Below are positions 37,001 through 48,886 of a stretch of DNA of 64,000 nucleotides, in pieces. The notes beneath the pieces were generated by a model. It worked only from the letters and a program-made list of their open reading frames with translations, was not told the DNA's origin and made no database searches. The stretch covers positions 5,662,501-5,726,500 of the forward strand of contig OX326959.1 of the NCBI GenBank assembly GCA_946800325.1. The letters are read 5' to 3'. This DNA is from Luzula sylvatica. Lineage: Eukaryota > Streptophyta > Magnoliopsida > Poales > Juncaceae. Positions within the stretch are counted from its first letter, which is position 1, and every line of letters starts with the position of its first letter. The translations under genes and the position numbers were made by a program.

Positions 37001-38008
37001 TAATCAAATGCCTTTAAAATATCTTAGCACAAAATATATTTTTATCAGCTAATTTTAATTATATGCTTTGAACAATACACATAGAATTATAATTAAAACT
37101 AGCTGATTAAAATATTTTTTTTTCTCGCTGAGATATTTTCAAAATGCCTAATTAATTTATATCATTTTTTATAATTTATGCGGTTTTTGTATGAAAAATA
37201 TAATATATAAAAATTATAGAAATCTAAAATTTTGCATATGTAGAAAAAATATTTATGAAAAAATTTAGATTAATAAGTTCATCAAAGCGGTTTAGTAAAA
37301 TTAAATATGGAATATTTTTAAAAATTCCCCTTGAATATTTTAGTTTTACCCATTATTGTTATTCATATGGTTAATTTACCTCTCGAATGCGATCGAAATG
37401 GTTTACTATGAATTCTGTTTTCTTCAAGGACTTGCTAACGTTGTCATGAGACCTAATAATATTCTGCATTTTCCCCTGCAAATTTATGTGTTCAAATCAA
37501 ATTTTTGTAAGAAAACGAAATTTTTGTTAATTATTCTTTGACTCGTTAATAGTCTACTGAAATTTATGTAAGAAATGGTCAAATAATTTCATGCGTACAC
37601 ACTATCGGACATTTCATGAAAATTATCATGTATGCCCCTCCAAAATGATCAAATATCATGAATGTTCCTGTATGAAAGAATATCACTTGTACATCTAGTT
37701 CCCAATTTACTTCAAAACATCTTCAAACTACCATCATTTATTTACTATTGACGAAAAACAAATAATAACTTGCGAAAATCAGTAGAAAAAGGGTACATAT
37801 GAAATTTCTTTTTTCTTTTTCTTTTTTGAGAAATTGAAATTTCAGAAAGCATAAGAATTACTCGTACTTGTATCGGTTTCATGGTGATGTCGAGCGAAGT
37901 AATTCGTCTATCGAAGGAACTGAGCGCAGAAACGACTTTATCGGTTGTGACCTTGCTCTTCTCCAGTGATTCTCTCAGTAAGTTCGCCCTCTCTCTCAGC
38001 ACCTCCAT
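34048..38008 (-). CDS. EXO70A1-like exocyst subunit gene, copy 2 (complete)
   Basis: Minus-strand exons: 38008-37868, 37475-37380, 36536-36328, 36221-36027, 35935-35797, 35715-35500, 35415-35213, 35093-34887, 34773-34671, 34596-34496, 34397-34251, 34147-34048. They sum to 1857 nt: 618 aa plus TAA, close to the usual length of about 640 aa. All borders are GT-AG and phases agree. The last exon reads KYIKYTPEDIEKLLGDLFEG then KIPP, the typical EXO70 C-terminus; the basic C-terminal region binds membrane lipids in the family. Compared with copy 1, exons 1-3 and 9-11 encode identical protein. Exons 4-8 hold about 23 replacements, nine of them in exon 7. No frameshift or stop was seen, so both copies look intact. 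Confidence 0.93.
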
Positions 38009-38976
38009 TTTTTATCTTTCGCGAAATCGAGAAATACAGAAGAAATGAATAAATAAGAAAATAAAGAAAGAATGGTAATTATGTATGAATGAATGAATGA
38101 AAATTGTTTACTTCTCTTTTGAAGTTTCCTTTGTTATATTTCCTCTTGATTTATTTTCTATTCAGGATGTTTTCAGAGGTTTATTTAATTTAAATCTCAT
38201 GCTCTCCATTATGATAAAACTGGACAAATCCCTGATTCATTTAATTCATTTCTTATGAGTGAAATGGACATCTCCAGTTTTATGAAATTAGAAGGTTGAA
38301 ACTCTGTTTCTTATTTTCCTTTCCAACTTGCGTTGAAAAGAATAGTGTCTCTATCCAAATTCCAAATTAAGTGAGAATAAGTCTTTTTTTTCTTTTCTTT
38401 TTAAATATTTTTCTGAAATGCCATTTTCTTGAAAACAATGTCTTATTCATAGTGTTAATTTGTCTATTTATTGTTATTATATCTTGCATTCATAGCTAGT
38501 TACGTTCACAATGCTGAAAACAAATATAATTATATAACAATAATAACTATATTTATAAAACATTATAACAACTTAAATGCATCCCGATTCCTACCCTTCT
38601 TTTTGGGCAAACTCTAATTAATTCTCAATATCTATTTCTTACAAAAAAAAATCAATACAAATTTCTAATTACCTAAACACCACCAGTAAACACAATAAAA
38701 CCTCAAATCCAAATTTCAATCTCAGAATTTATCATAAAAATTTTGAGTACCTATTTTATTTGACATAATTTCAAGAAAACCTCAAATAGTACATACATCA
38801 TGAAATTGTTTGCACACTATAGTACAACATAACATAATTTATTATTGGATAATAAAATATTTATACATATATAACATTACATAAAAAAATATGTAAATTA
38901 AATTGTATAGTTCGAAGAATGTTGTACGGAATGAAGATTTGGTTCTTTTCTTCGACATCCTTGTTTGCAGCGATAA
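38009..38976. other. Intergenic: EXO70 copy 2 upstream region
   Basis: Counterpart of 3848-4738 with scattered small indels. Presumed EXO70 promoter and 5'UTR. The inverted pair TGATAAAACTGGACAAATCC and GGACATCTCCAGTTTTATGA is conserved. No coding signal seen. Confidence 0.5.
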
Positions 38977-39299
38977 TCTTTCTGCACATACCCAAAACAA
39001 AACAAAATAATAAATATAATTATTGATCGAAAATGAAGAAGCAAAAAAATTTATTAATTATAAGAAACGGAGCAAACCTCTGCGGCAACTTCTTCGGCTT
39101 TCTCAGCATTTTGGTACGCTTTACCGAGTTGGGCTCTGTCAAAATTAAATCAAATGATTCGTATCGTCACAAATTGGGCTCGGCATAGAAATGGGTTTCG
39201 AAATGATTTTAACGCCTAATGAGAACATACCCTAATTTTGTCTGTGGATCTTGTACATTTTCGGCGCCGTTAACGACATCTAAGTATTGAACAAATTTA
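38977..39299 (-). CDS. Unrecognised gene, copy 2 of the last exons (altered C-terminus)
   Basis: Counterpart of 4739-5148. Exons 39299-39231 and 39135-39078 keep frame and splice sites: KFVQYLDVVNGAEN, one I-to-V change, then LDKAYQNAEKAEEVAAE with T to A. The last exon (from 38977 if the second AG is used) has four extra bases, AAAG, after the first acceptor. It also has a small deletion near its end that removes the copy 1 stop, so the reading frame runs on into AT-rich sequence. The copy may use a different C-terminus or be decaying. Function unknown. Confidence 0.4.
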
Positions 39300-40222
39300 C
39301 TATTTTGGAGGGGTACGGATTATATTTTCTATTTTTGGGGTGTATATGTGAAATTTTGCTAGCCAGTATGTCAGGTTTTATTGAGATAATTGAGGGCAAT
39401 TTTTTAGGTCCTTATTGTATTCACTTGGTTCGTATACCTGTTAATTGTCAAAATAATCTGATTTTAAAGACAATTTCGAGGGATAATTAGAGAAGAATGA
39501 AAATTTGTAGATTAATTTCTAGAAATTCGGTTACTAACGATATTGATAAACAATATACAAACCATCAATTGGTAATAGCCGTTTCGGTGGAACATTATCC
39601 TCTAATATGATATGCTATGATTTTCATGCAACTACGATGTCATACGATTTTGAAATTATTATGATAGGATTTGACTTTTGTATGATTTTATATGATATAA
39701 TTTTTTATACGACTATATTATGATATGATTTATATTTTATATATGATTATAACATGATATGATTTTAACACAATAAGAAATGAAATAAATAATAAGGTTT
39801 TGAAAAGAATATGAATAAAAACAAGAATAAGAAAAAAATGAATTTGAATTTAAATTAAATTAGTATATGTTATATTTTGCCGTAGAGACTAATGCGACGT
39901 TAAGATAATCATAATGAAATCTCAAATTCCGCCAGTTACAAAATTGGCGGAATCCCAAATTACGCCAAATTTAGTTCACTTAACCAGTGAATTAAACTTT
40001 GCGGATTTCGAATTCCGTCCTTGGTTATTTCCGGAATAAACTTCTCGTCGTGGTTATTTTTGAAATAAATTTATAAAATTTGGGTACATGCAAAAAATAC
40101 AGCTTAATTTTACCTCTAATTACTATAACTAAGAGAAAAGCAAACGCGTGGTTTCTACAGAATATTTTTTTCATGTTTTTTAATATGATGCGGAAGCTTT
40201 TTCTCGACTTCTTTTTGTCCAC
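39300..40222. other. AT-rich duplicated spacer, copy 2
   Basis: Counterpart of 5149-6165, with the ATGATATGATTT-type iterations (39600-39760) and a shortened version of the GGCGGAATC inverted repeat (39920-40020). No gene seen. Confidence 0.5.
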
Positions 40223-40428
40223 GGGCTAAATGTGATTTTATGGTAGGACCTTTTCGAAAGGGTTTTTGGGGAATTAGTAATTATTTTGAAAATATGACAA
40301 TTAATTTAGTTTCTTTTTCAAGCATTGCATTAATTATTATTTAAACTAAAAGATTGAAAAATGACCGAAATATCCTTGTTAATTTGTATAAGAATTGGAA
40401 AAAATTTCCTACCATAGAATTGCCCAAT
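40223..40428. mobile_element. Short MITE-like element in copy 2 of the block
   Basis: About 205 bp absent from copies 1 and 3. Inverted ends: GGGCTAAATGTGATTTTATG then GTAGGA on the left, and on the right the complement of TCCTACCATAGAATTGCCC. TSD not resolved. It occupies about the same place in the block where copy 1 carries its 8.6 kb insertion. Confidence 0.55.
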
Positions 40429-40735
40429 TTAACTGTACAATTTGCAAATATGTATTTATGTAAAAGAATTACATAAATATATGTACGCTTTTTGTGGATA
40501 AAATTTATGAACTTATATGTAAAAAAACAGACTCTGTAATGAAATTTACGCCATTTGTATGATTATCAATAATGCATAATTCATGCAGGAAATGATAGAT
40601 GAAAATATGTCAATTATATTTATACGATTTATATTTATTAGTTGGCTAATCATAATTTCAAATATAGACTGTTTTCAATGCATTATTTTATCTTTATTTA
40701 AAATAAACCTAATTCGTGAATCGTGAATATTTTTT

Positions 40736-41087
40736 ACTCTTGATTTTTCGTTTGATTAAGATTCTTCGTGTAATTCGGAAGATGGTTGATATGAGGGCCT
40801 TCTTTTCGCAAGATTATAGTTCTCGTCGCAAACCTAGTTTGCCTAGGTATTTGGACCGGGCCTGAACGGATATGAAGAATGTGCTCGAGAAGTTCGGTAA
40901 GTGTGGAAGATATGTATCAAATTCATTTTGTTTACGGACTTTAATTATTCTTATTGAACTTGAATTTTTGAAGCAATATAATTATACATGGTTTGATGGA
41001 GTAACATGGAGAAAAAGGATTTTGTTCTAATAAAATTGTAATAAATTTTAATGTGTCCACATTAATAGTTTTTCAAGGAAATTGATG
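40736..41087. other. Intergenic, no gene seen
   Basis: A short GC-richer stretch at 40783-40900 reads VDMRAFFSQDYSSRRKPSLP before a stop. It may be a gene fragment but was not recognised. Confidence 0.3.
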
Positions 41088-41095
41088 ATGCCAAT

Positions 41096-41721
41096 TAGGG
41101 ATGTCAATGGTGTGGATATTGTCCGAACCGACCCGAACCGTATCCGAAGAAATATCCTGATTCGAAAAAAATATCCGGATCCGAGTGGATCCGGATATGG
41201 ATCTGGTTGCTAATTTTAGGATCCGAAACCGGATTCGATATTAGATTTTGGTGCGGGGACCGGATCCGTGTTCCGGAACCGGATATTTTTAGGATCCGGA
41301 TACTCGGAACCGGATTCGAGTATCCGGAACCGGATCCGAATACGTATATTATATATTATTTTTATGTATTATATTTGATATTTGTTGAAAAATCGTATAC
41401 AAATTAATGATTTGTGAGTGATTTAAAATCGCAATAGTAAAATTACGTGTAAATATAATCATATATATCGTTCAGGTCACAAATTATATATATGTACAGC
41501 TAAAAAGTATGTTATGTTATGATAACATAGTATCCGTTTTAATATCCGGAAAAAACCGTATCTGTATCCGTATCCGACAATATCCGAACCGTATCCGTAT
41601 TCGTTTATTATCCGAACCGTATCCGGATCCGGGTAATTCCGTATCCGTATCCGAAAAAAAATATGGATATGGATCTGGTATGACCACTATCCGAACCGGA
41701 TCCGAACCGTTGACACCCCTA
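41096..41721. mobile_element. hAT-type MITE, TAGGGRTGTCAA family, copy 1
   Basis: Starts TAGGGATGTCAATGG, ends CCGTTGACACCCCTA, flanked by ATGCCAAT at 41088-41095 and 41722-41729 (perfect 8-bp TSD). Arms are iterations of GGATCCGGAACCGGAT and GTATCCGTATCCG. The middle is AT-rich. Relatives: 54021-54569 and 49679 onward, and by its ends 45091-45758. Confidence 0.87.
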
Positions 41722-41729
41722 ATGCCAAT

Positions 41730-42139
41730 GGTCCATAATTCAACTGGTTGAGTATTTAACACAAAAATCTACGTATTATGAGAAGTTGTGATTCAAATAT
41801 AATTGGCATTAAAAAAAAAGTGTATCATATTTATTTTGTTGTGAATTGTTTGTTCATTTATCTTTATTAAATTTTTTTATTATATTTTGTGAATTTGTTG
41901 GTGATATTGTTTGTGGACTTATATTTATTAAAAAATATATATATTGCTCGTAGATATTTAATTTTCTAGAAAAAAGACAAACGGTATTATTTGTTTCCAT
42001 TCTTTATACATAAACTATCTCAGAAATAAATAAATTTAGCATTGTGGGAATTAACAAATCTCTGAAAATAAAATTATTGAATAAAGAAAAAAATAATGAA
42101 TTTAAGAGTTTCCAATCAACGCAATAGCGTAAAGGGACC
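41730..42139. other. Intergenic, no gene seen
   Basis: AT-rich sequence with no recognisable element. Confidence 0.4.
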
Positions 42140-42820
42140 ACAATCAGCTCCAATTAAATATATAAGTAGATTATATATTTGTGTTTTTAACCAAACGAAT
42201 TTAGTAGTAAAAATTCGAAAACTAGTAGAATTACAAAAATAAGTTATCTATTTAAATAACTTCTTAAACTTATAAACACTTATCAAATAATATTTTTATT
42301 TTAAAAACGTAAATTAAAAAAAATCATATGATATAAAATAATTTGTATTTATGTTTATTCTAAATTAATTTTTGATATTATTTATTAAATTACTTCCACT
42401 ATTAAGTTTGATATTATTTATAATTTTTCATTGCAGTTTGAATCAATACAAAATTATTTGTATTATATAATTAATGATGTGTTACTACATATGTCGTACG
42501 ATTCATTATTTTTATATTTGATATTGTATGAAATATTGTGAACGCTGATATAATATGTGTTATTATGTTTTTCTTAAAGTTGTATTATATCTAATATATT
42601 CCACTAATGTAAGTATTATTCTTTAATTACAAAAATTGAGATTTTTGTTATCATAATGTAAAAATAATTATAAAACATATGAAAAATCATAGATAAATGA
42701 GTTCAAATAATTTTATTTTAAATGATATTATCAATATTATCATACAAATGTATAATTTGTATTACAATTACAAACATAGTTGACATATTCGTCACGTAAC
42801 GTGAGTATTTTCCTAATTAA
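42140..42820 (+). repeat. Dispersed AT-rich repeat with degenerate Helitron-like 3' end, copy 2
   Basis: Counterpart of 22380-23060. Ends TTCGTCACGTAACGTGAGTA-TTTTCC, again like a decayed Helitron tail. The CACGTAACGTG core is itself palindromic. Confidence 0.45.
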
Positions 42821-43788
42821 ATTTATAGACTTACAAAAACAACTAAAGTTTATTTCTGCATTAAAAGTTACTGGGTTTTTCCACAAATTTTTCAGGGACT
42901 CATTTGTAATTTGATTAATACTTTTTATATACAACTGCAAATCGCACCAAATTTTCAGTACACCTTAAATATACGCTTCATCTGTAAATTTGAGCCCAAA
43001 ATTTCAAAGATTGGATTATAATCATTAAAAAACGCATGTGTTTCTCTCCGAAGAAAGTCATTTCTTATCATTGTTTTCTAAATTATTCTGACCAATCATA
43101 GAAGTAACTGTAATACAACGATTATTTTTTGGTACTTGCCATTTCTTTCATAATTTCAATTTCTTCCGATATCTCACAAAATTGCGATGAACTTTAAATC
43201 CTCAAAAGCAGAGTTTCTCTTGATTAAAATTAAGGATATTTTATTTTATGTAAAAACTCCGAGATATTAAAATAGTTAGCGATCACACAAAGAACACTTC
43301 GTGATTCATGCACATTGCATGAAGAATAATGAATACAAACATGAGCATTGTCTTTGTCATTGTCCCCACCAATAATAATCTACCACGTATTGCTTCATGC
43401 AATAATAATGCATTTTATTTGCCTTAAAAATTGTGAGAGCAGTAATTTGTTATTTAGGAGGTTGTTGCAATGAAAGGAGATAATTTTAATTTTGGTTAGT
43501 TTAAAATTAATTTTTAAGTTAATAGGCATATGATATTTCTAAAAAATGTTATAAACATAATTTATATAAATAAAATAAGAGTGTCGATAAAATACACAAT
43601 TATATAATCTTGTATAATACTCAAAAATTGCATTAAGATTAGTATTTTATTTTAAATTTAATATTACATTCATCTCTTGAAAATTATAGTGCTTTTGAAA
43701 ATTAGCGTGCTACAAAATTTCCTGACAAACTATTAATCTTAAATGTACATTTCGATGACTAACAAAATATTGAATATTAACTAGGGTC
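42821..43788. other. Intergenic, no gene seen
   Basis: AT-rich. No repeats or frames of note. Confidence 0.4.
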
Positions 43789-43797
43789 ACATAGGAT

Positions 43798-43966
43798 GAG
43801 CAATGCTACTCCCACTCCCATTCTCACTCCCAAATTCACTCCCTAAACTCATTGACATGTGGGGCTCACATCTACTTTTAAAAAAATCAATTCACATGGG
43901 ACCCACATGTCATTCATTGGGAGTGGGATGTGGGAGGGAGGGAGGGAGGGGTTGTGGCTTTACTCC
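43798..43966. mobile_element. 169-bp MITE with near-perfect 9-bp TSD
   Basis: Inverted arms: CTCCCACTCCCATTCTCACT on the left against the complement of GGGAGTGGGATGTGGGAGGG on the right, with TGACATGTGGG mirrored by CCCACATGTCA. Flanks ACATAGGAT (43789-43797) and ACGTAGGAT (43967-43975) match at 8 of 9 positions. Confidence 0.65.
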
Positions 43967-43975
43967 ACGTAGGAT

Positions 43976-44922
43976 ATTTGTTAAGTGTTTTTGGCAAAAA
44001 AATACCAAGGATTCCAAGCCTTATTGATATCAAAAATGAAATAAAAAAAATAATCATGATTTATAGATTAGGTTTCACTTAAAAAAATAAAATCTTGAAT
44101 ATTATAACCAAATACTCACTTGGATAATTTAACATTATCCATAAAATCATATTTATTTTCATTATGATTAGGGATATTTTTGAAAAAAACTTGTCTATTT
44201 TGTTTTCTCTCTATAATAAATGTTGCCTCTCCTACATTCTTCGGTAGTCACGTATCGTTCCCATAAAAACAATAGTGTAATGATATATATTATCTTAGAA
44301 TCACTAGCATGATTGATGTATTGACGTTCGAATTAAATGTTAATGTAACATCATGATCATTAAATTTTTGTCATCATATATATGATAAGAGGGGAAAAAA
44401 TCTATCGTATGACATATCACTAATGTATGTAATATTTCTAACAAGTTTGTTTATCACCGTCCATAATTAATCAAATCTAAATTTCTAAATTTGGAAAAAA
44501 AAAAAAGTTATTTGAATGAACAGATAAATTATTTAACATGTGTTCAACGAATACACATGAATAAAACAATCATAAAAATAAACAAAAATATAATAATGAA
44601 AATAAAAAATAATAATTTCATAAATATATGTATGTAAAATACAAATGGATATATTTTAATTTTAAAAATAAAAAGATTGAAGATACAATAACAAATGTTT
44701 GTTCAAATAAATATGACTTGTCATATGTAAAATAACATATAATAAACCAAATTAATTTTTAATAATTTGATTTATCACATAATCAATATGATTTATCACT
44801 TAATTAATACGATTTATAATTTATTATGATTTATTATTCAAATTAATTTAATACTTAATATATTTATTATATATTGTTAACACATCAATCATTTGAGAGA
44901 ATATTAAAGGAGACAAATAAAA
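43976..44922. other. Intergenic, no gene seen
   Basis: AT-rich, with loose ATGATTTATCAC iterations near 44760-44830. Nothing else. Confidence 0.4.
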
Positions 44923-45090
44923 TTTTCAAAATTAATAATGTTAGGTACCTAGAACTTATATCTTGATTTTGTCTCGAATCTGACGTGGCATGCCATGTTG
45001 GCACACACATCAATTAAAAATGCAGATCCAATAGGTTATTTTACCCGTTAGCCCATTCTTTTCAAACACACATATTTCTTTCCTCGTAGG

Positions 45091-45758
45091 TAGGGCTGTA
45101 AACGACCCGAGCTCGAGCGAGTTGTGCCAAGCTCAAGCTCGGCTCGGAACTTATTCGAGCTGGCTCGGCTCGTTTAGAATTATGGTTCGAGCTGAAAAAT
45201 CATGCTCAAGCTCGGCTCGTTCTAATTCGAGCTAGCTCGGCTCGGCTCAACAGTAGCTCAATTAAAAAAATAACTTAAATTTTAATTAAAAAATTGTAAT
45301 AATCGCGAATAAACATAAAATATTTTAAATACTAAAATATCTTAAAACATAACAATAATAAATCAAACATACACAACACAAAACATAAAAAAATAGGATT
45401 TGAACTTGGTATTATTAATTTGTCTCCCCTAGTTAATATTCTTTTTTAGACCTAAGTTGTAACCCGAATTGGAATTATTATGAAGATAAAAAATTTCTTT
45501 ATAAAATTTTATAATTAAAATAATATATATAATGTAAATTAATTATGATAAAAATATTTAATTTTTTAAATCGAACTCAAAAAAATTTCGAGCTTAATAC
45601 GAGCGAGCCGAGTCTGGCTCAAGCTCGGCTCAATAAGCGTTCGAGCTAGCTCGGCTCGGCTCGTTTAATTTCGAGTTAATATCGAGCGAGCTATTATCGA
45701 ACTATTATCGAGTCGAGCTCGAGCGAGCCACGAGCCACGAGCTAAAGTTGCAGCCCTA
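45091..45758. mobile_element. hAT-type MITE with GAGCTCG iterations
   Basis: Starts TAGGGCTGTAAACGACCCGA, ends AGTTGCAGCCCTA, flanked by CTCGTAGG at 45083-45090 and 45759-45766 (perfect 8-bp TSD). Arms are iterations of CTCGGCTCG, GAGCTCGAGC and TCGAGCTAGCTCGG. AT-rich centre. Terminal bases TAGGGYTGT resemble the TAGGGRTGTCAA family. Confidence 0.87.
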
Positions 45759-46112
45759 CTCGTAGGACTCACAAAAGAGACCCTCGACATCTAAACAAAT
45801 ATTGAACTTCATAGCAGCTCTTGAGCCTGCATTAATTGAGGGGCTTGATTGCTTAACTACATCACTAGTATAATTTGCAAAAGGACCCCATTAAGGCATA
45901 AGCTTTATATACCCAATTGATGGGCCTGATTGCTTAATTACGTCTGATTCTGTGTTGACTAAATAACCTAGTTCTGAAAATATAAATTGAATTCAAAATT
46001 TCAAATCAAACATTAGTACATCGAATTAACATTTGAACTAAGATCAAGGCCACGTCAGCAACATCGTAACATCTCTCTCCAATATCATCGCTAATTTTGG
46101 TCGCTAATTCTC

Positions 46113-48886
46113 CAATAATGTTATACACCCCGCAGCACCCATCCCGCACTCATCCCGCATGCTGACATGGCAAGGACGCTCCTGCCATGTCAGCTAAAAA
46201 AACGGATGGATAAACAATCCATTAAGAAAGATATAACCGACCCGTTAAGATGAAACCATCTCTTCTCTCCCTGAAACTTCACGCTCCGTAGGAGCTTCTC
46301 CCTCTCTTCGATTCCCTTTCTCTCCTCTCTTCGTCTCTCTTCGATTCCGTTTCTTGCTCGGCACTGTACAGAGGCAGAGAAACTTCACGCCCTCTATCTC
46401 CGATTCCCTTTTTCTCTGTGTGTTTCTCTTTGATCCCCTTTCTCGCTCGGCACAGATCTATTGACCATTTTTCGACGATTTCACCTAATTTCAGTCTTCC
46501 AGATCGCAGAAGAAGTATGGTTTTTTCCTGCATGTCGACGATTTGGCCTAATTTTAGCCTTTCTGGACGATTTCAGTCTTACATATCGTCTAATTTCCGT
46601 GACAAGGTACTATCTTTTTTCCCTATATGTTTTTCTTATATTTGAGGTCATTTTATTTCTATTTCAGTTTCAGATCGCAGAGCAGTATGATTTTCTCTTG
46701 GTTGATTTGTTCTTGATGCACCGTTATGCAATTTCTCCAGTTTAATGTGTTCATTCAATAATTCTTTTACTGGTCAATAATATCTTGTTTAGAATAGTGA
46801 ATTTAAATATCAATTAATTATGTGGAGAAAGAGAAAAGTGAATTTAAGCTAATCCATCACTGTTCTAAACAAAATCAAATTATTTCACTTATTATCCAAT
46901 ATTTACTTAACTGATATTATTTAGAAGAGTGAATTTGCTATTAATTTTCAAATCTACTATTAAACAAGTTATATTCGCCTTGTATAGTCGAATTTTTTTG
47001 TTAAAAGAATACACACTTAATTCGTTAGTTATCATGTTTGATCACATTACATTGACGTGGTGACAATTTGGTTTTATTTTTTACAGCCTAGTTTAAGGAG
47101 GGACTCGAGAGTGAGGACATTTAATAAGAAATGCTCAAGTTAGTCTTGCCGGTTTCATATACAATCTTATGATTCAATAGTTTTACTCTTCATAATAGCT
47201 TTTTCGTCAAATCTTGATTTGTACAAATTTGATCGAGTGTTTGTATTTTGTTTGTTTGTATTATGGGCCCTAACAATATTTACAGACGACTCCCTATCAA
47301 TATTTATGTTCTGGTTGACATATATGCCGAGATTACTCACATTGACGAGGAAGCGCAAGGATACCGTTCGCCGTGACCAGCAAGTGTGAGGATGAGTAGT
47401 TTTGATTTTAAACTAAATTATTGTGAGATTGTATGTTGAGATGGTTTAAAATTAAGTTTGACATTGTATTTAAAAACTGTGTTAAAAGTACTTGAAATGG
47501 ACCAATCATGAGATTAAAATAACACAATATTTTCTTGATCATATATTGTATAATTTCATTCGAAATGGGACAGTAAAACAAAAACAAAAGCTTCGACAAT
47601 AAAATAATTATCTTTTGAACAGTAAAATAAAAACCAACATAGTCAATGACCTTAATCTTTTCATCTTACAATCATAAAACAAAATCCAACAAATGTTATA
47701 ATAATAACCAGAAAATTATTATCTAAACAAAATCATAAATAATTAAATTTAATTAAATATTCTAAAATCAAATAAACTAGAAACCATGTAAGTAGGAAAA
47801 ATGTATCGTGTCCCGAACACTTGTTCATTTTCATCATGTAATACACTATTCGCGACGGCCTGAAATTAGGAAATGAAACGAACTCGGTACCAATTCATTC
47901 ACGAGAGTTGATATTGCTGAAAATAAATAAATAAATAATATACCTTTGACTTGTTTCGCGTTGATGTTTTCTTCACCTTCTTCCTACGAATCTTGTCGAC
48001 AATTCTTTCTAATCTTTTAGTTGGCAGTTTACCTCTTCGATGAAGACGTTCGGGATCAAGGATGAGCGTATCCTTGACTGAAGGAATGTTTGCATCTCCA
48101 AAATACACGAATCATTATGGGCAATGCCAGCAAAGACCCACTATACTTCTCCTTTAACATGTCCAACAATTGCATAACCTCGAGGTAATATCATTACCAC
48201 GCTCGTCATCTTCATTAATTTCCAATGAATATCGTCATTTCTGTGAAATTTCAATAATCGAATATTTTATCAATTCAATCAACACTCAAGCAGCGAAACT
48301 GTGAAACAGAGAAGAAGCATCGAATATTTTATCGTCATTTTGTAATTTAATTATAAACTTTTTAGATAAAAAAACATAATATTTACGTACTGCAACCAAC
48401 AAGCAACGAAACAGTGGAGAAGACGGCCTGAGGCGACGGGTGAGCGAAGAGTAGGCAGACAAGAAACACAATAAAACTGCATTATAAGATCCAATTATAA
48501 ATTTTTTAAATAACAAATAAAAAAACGGTCTTTATTTACATCTCTCGTGCAGTAATTCAGCGAACAAGCTTAATGAAATAGCGAAGAAGATGCTTCCTGA
48601 GAGTGGGGCGACGGGCGAGGAGGAGTAGGCAGCGGCAAGAGAGAAAGATACAAAGATACAAGGAGGCGGCGGCCAGGAGAGAGGGAGAGAAGGTAAGAGA
48701 TCTGCCAGAGCTATTTTTCTGATTTAGTTTCCATACGGGTCAAAATTTTCTTATCGGATCCGGATATTAGTTGGTTTAGGGTAATGTTTTGAGCAATTTC
48801 TTCAGCTCACGTGGCAAGAGCGCCCCTGCCACATCAGCATGCGGGGTGGGTGCGGGGTTAGAGGTGCGTGGTGTCTAACATTATTG
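46113..48886. mobile_element. MULE with perfect 9-bp TSD and a transposase-like remnant
   Basis: TIRs begin CAATAATGTTATACACCCCG on the left and CAATAATGTTAGACACCACG on the right (complement), with inverted similarity for about 85 bp (CCCGCATGCTGA, GCTCYTGCCA words). Flanked by CTAATTCTC at 46104-46112 and 48887-48895. The interior has CT-rich leader-like DNA at both ends (46280-46450 and 48540-48700, mirrored) and a minus-strand transposase-type fragment at 47899-48108. Confidence 0.88.
47899..48108 (-). pseudogene. MULE/FAR1-type transposase C-terminal remnant
   Basis: Minus-strand frame containing VKDTLILDPERLHRRGKLPT followed by KRLERIVDKIRRKK. The pattern DP-x-x-(x)-(R/K)-x-(K/R)-G-(R/K)-x-P-x-K-R-(L/I) followed by a basic tail is characteristic of the C-terminus of FAR1-related and MULE transposases, after the SWIM finger. 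No DDE or SWIM region was found nearby, so it is a remnant. Its position inside a TIR-bounded MULE supports this reading. Confidence 0.5.

Larger units (their letters stand above)
34170..40222. repeat. Tandemly duplicated genomic block, copy 2
   Basis: Counterpart of 1-6165. It continues, after a short inserted element, at about 40430-40735 (counterpart of 14941-15257). It is cleaner than copy 1, lacking the 8.6 kb composite insertion and the MITE at 15267. Confidence 0.93.
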
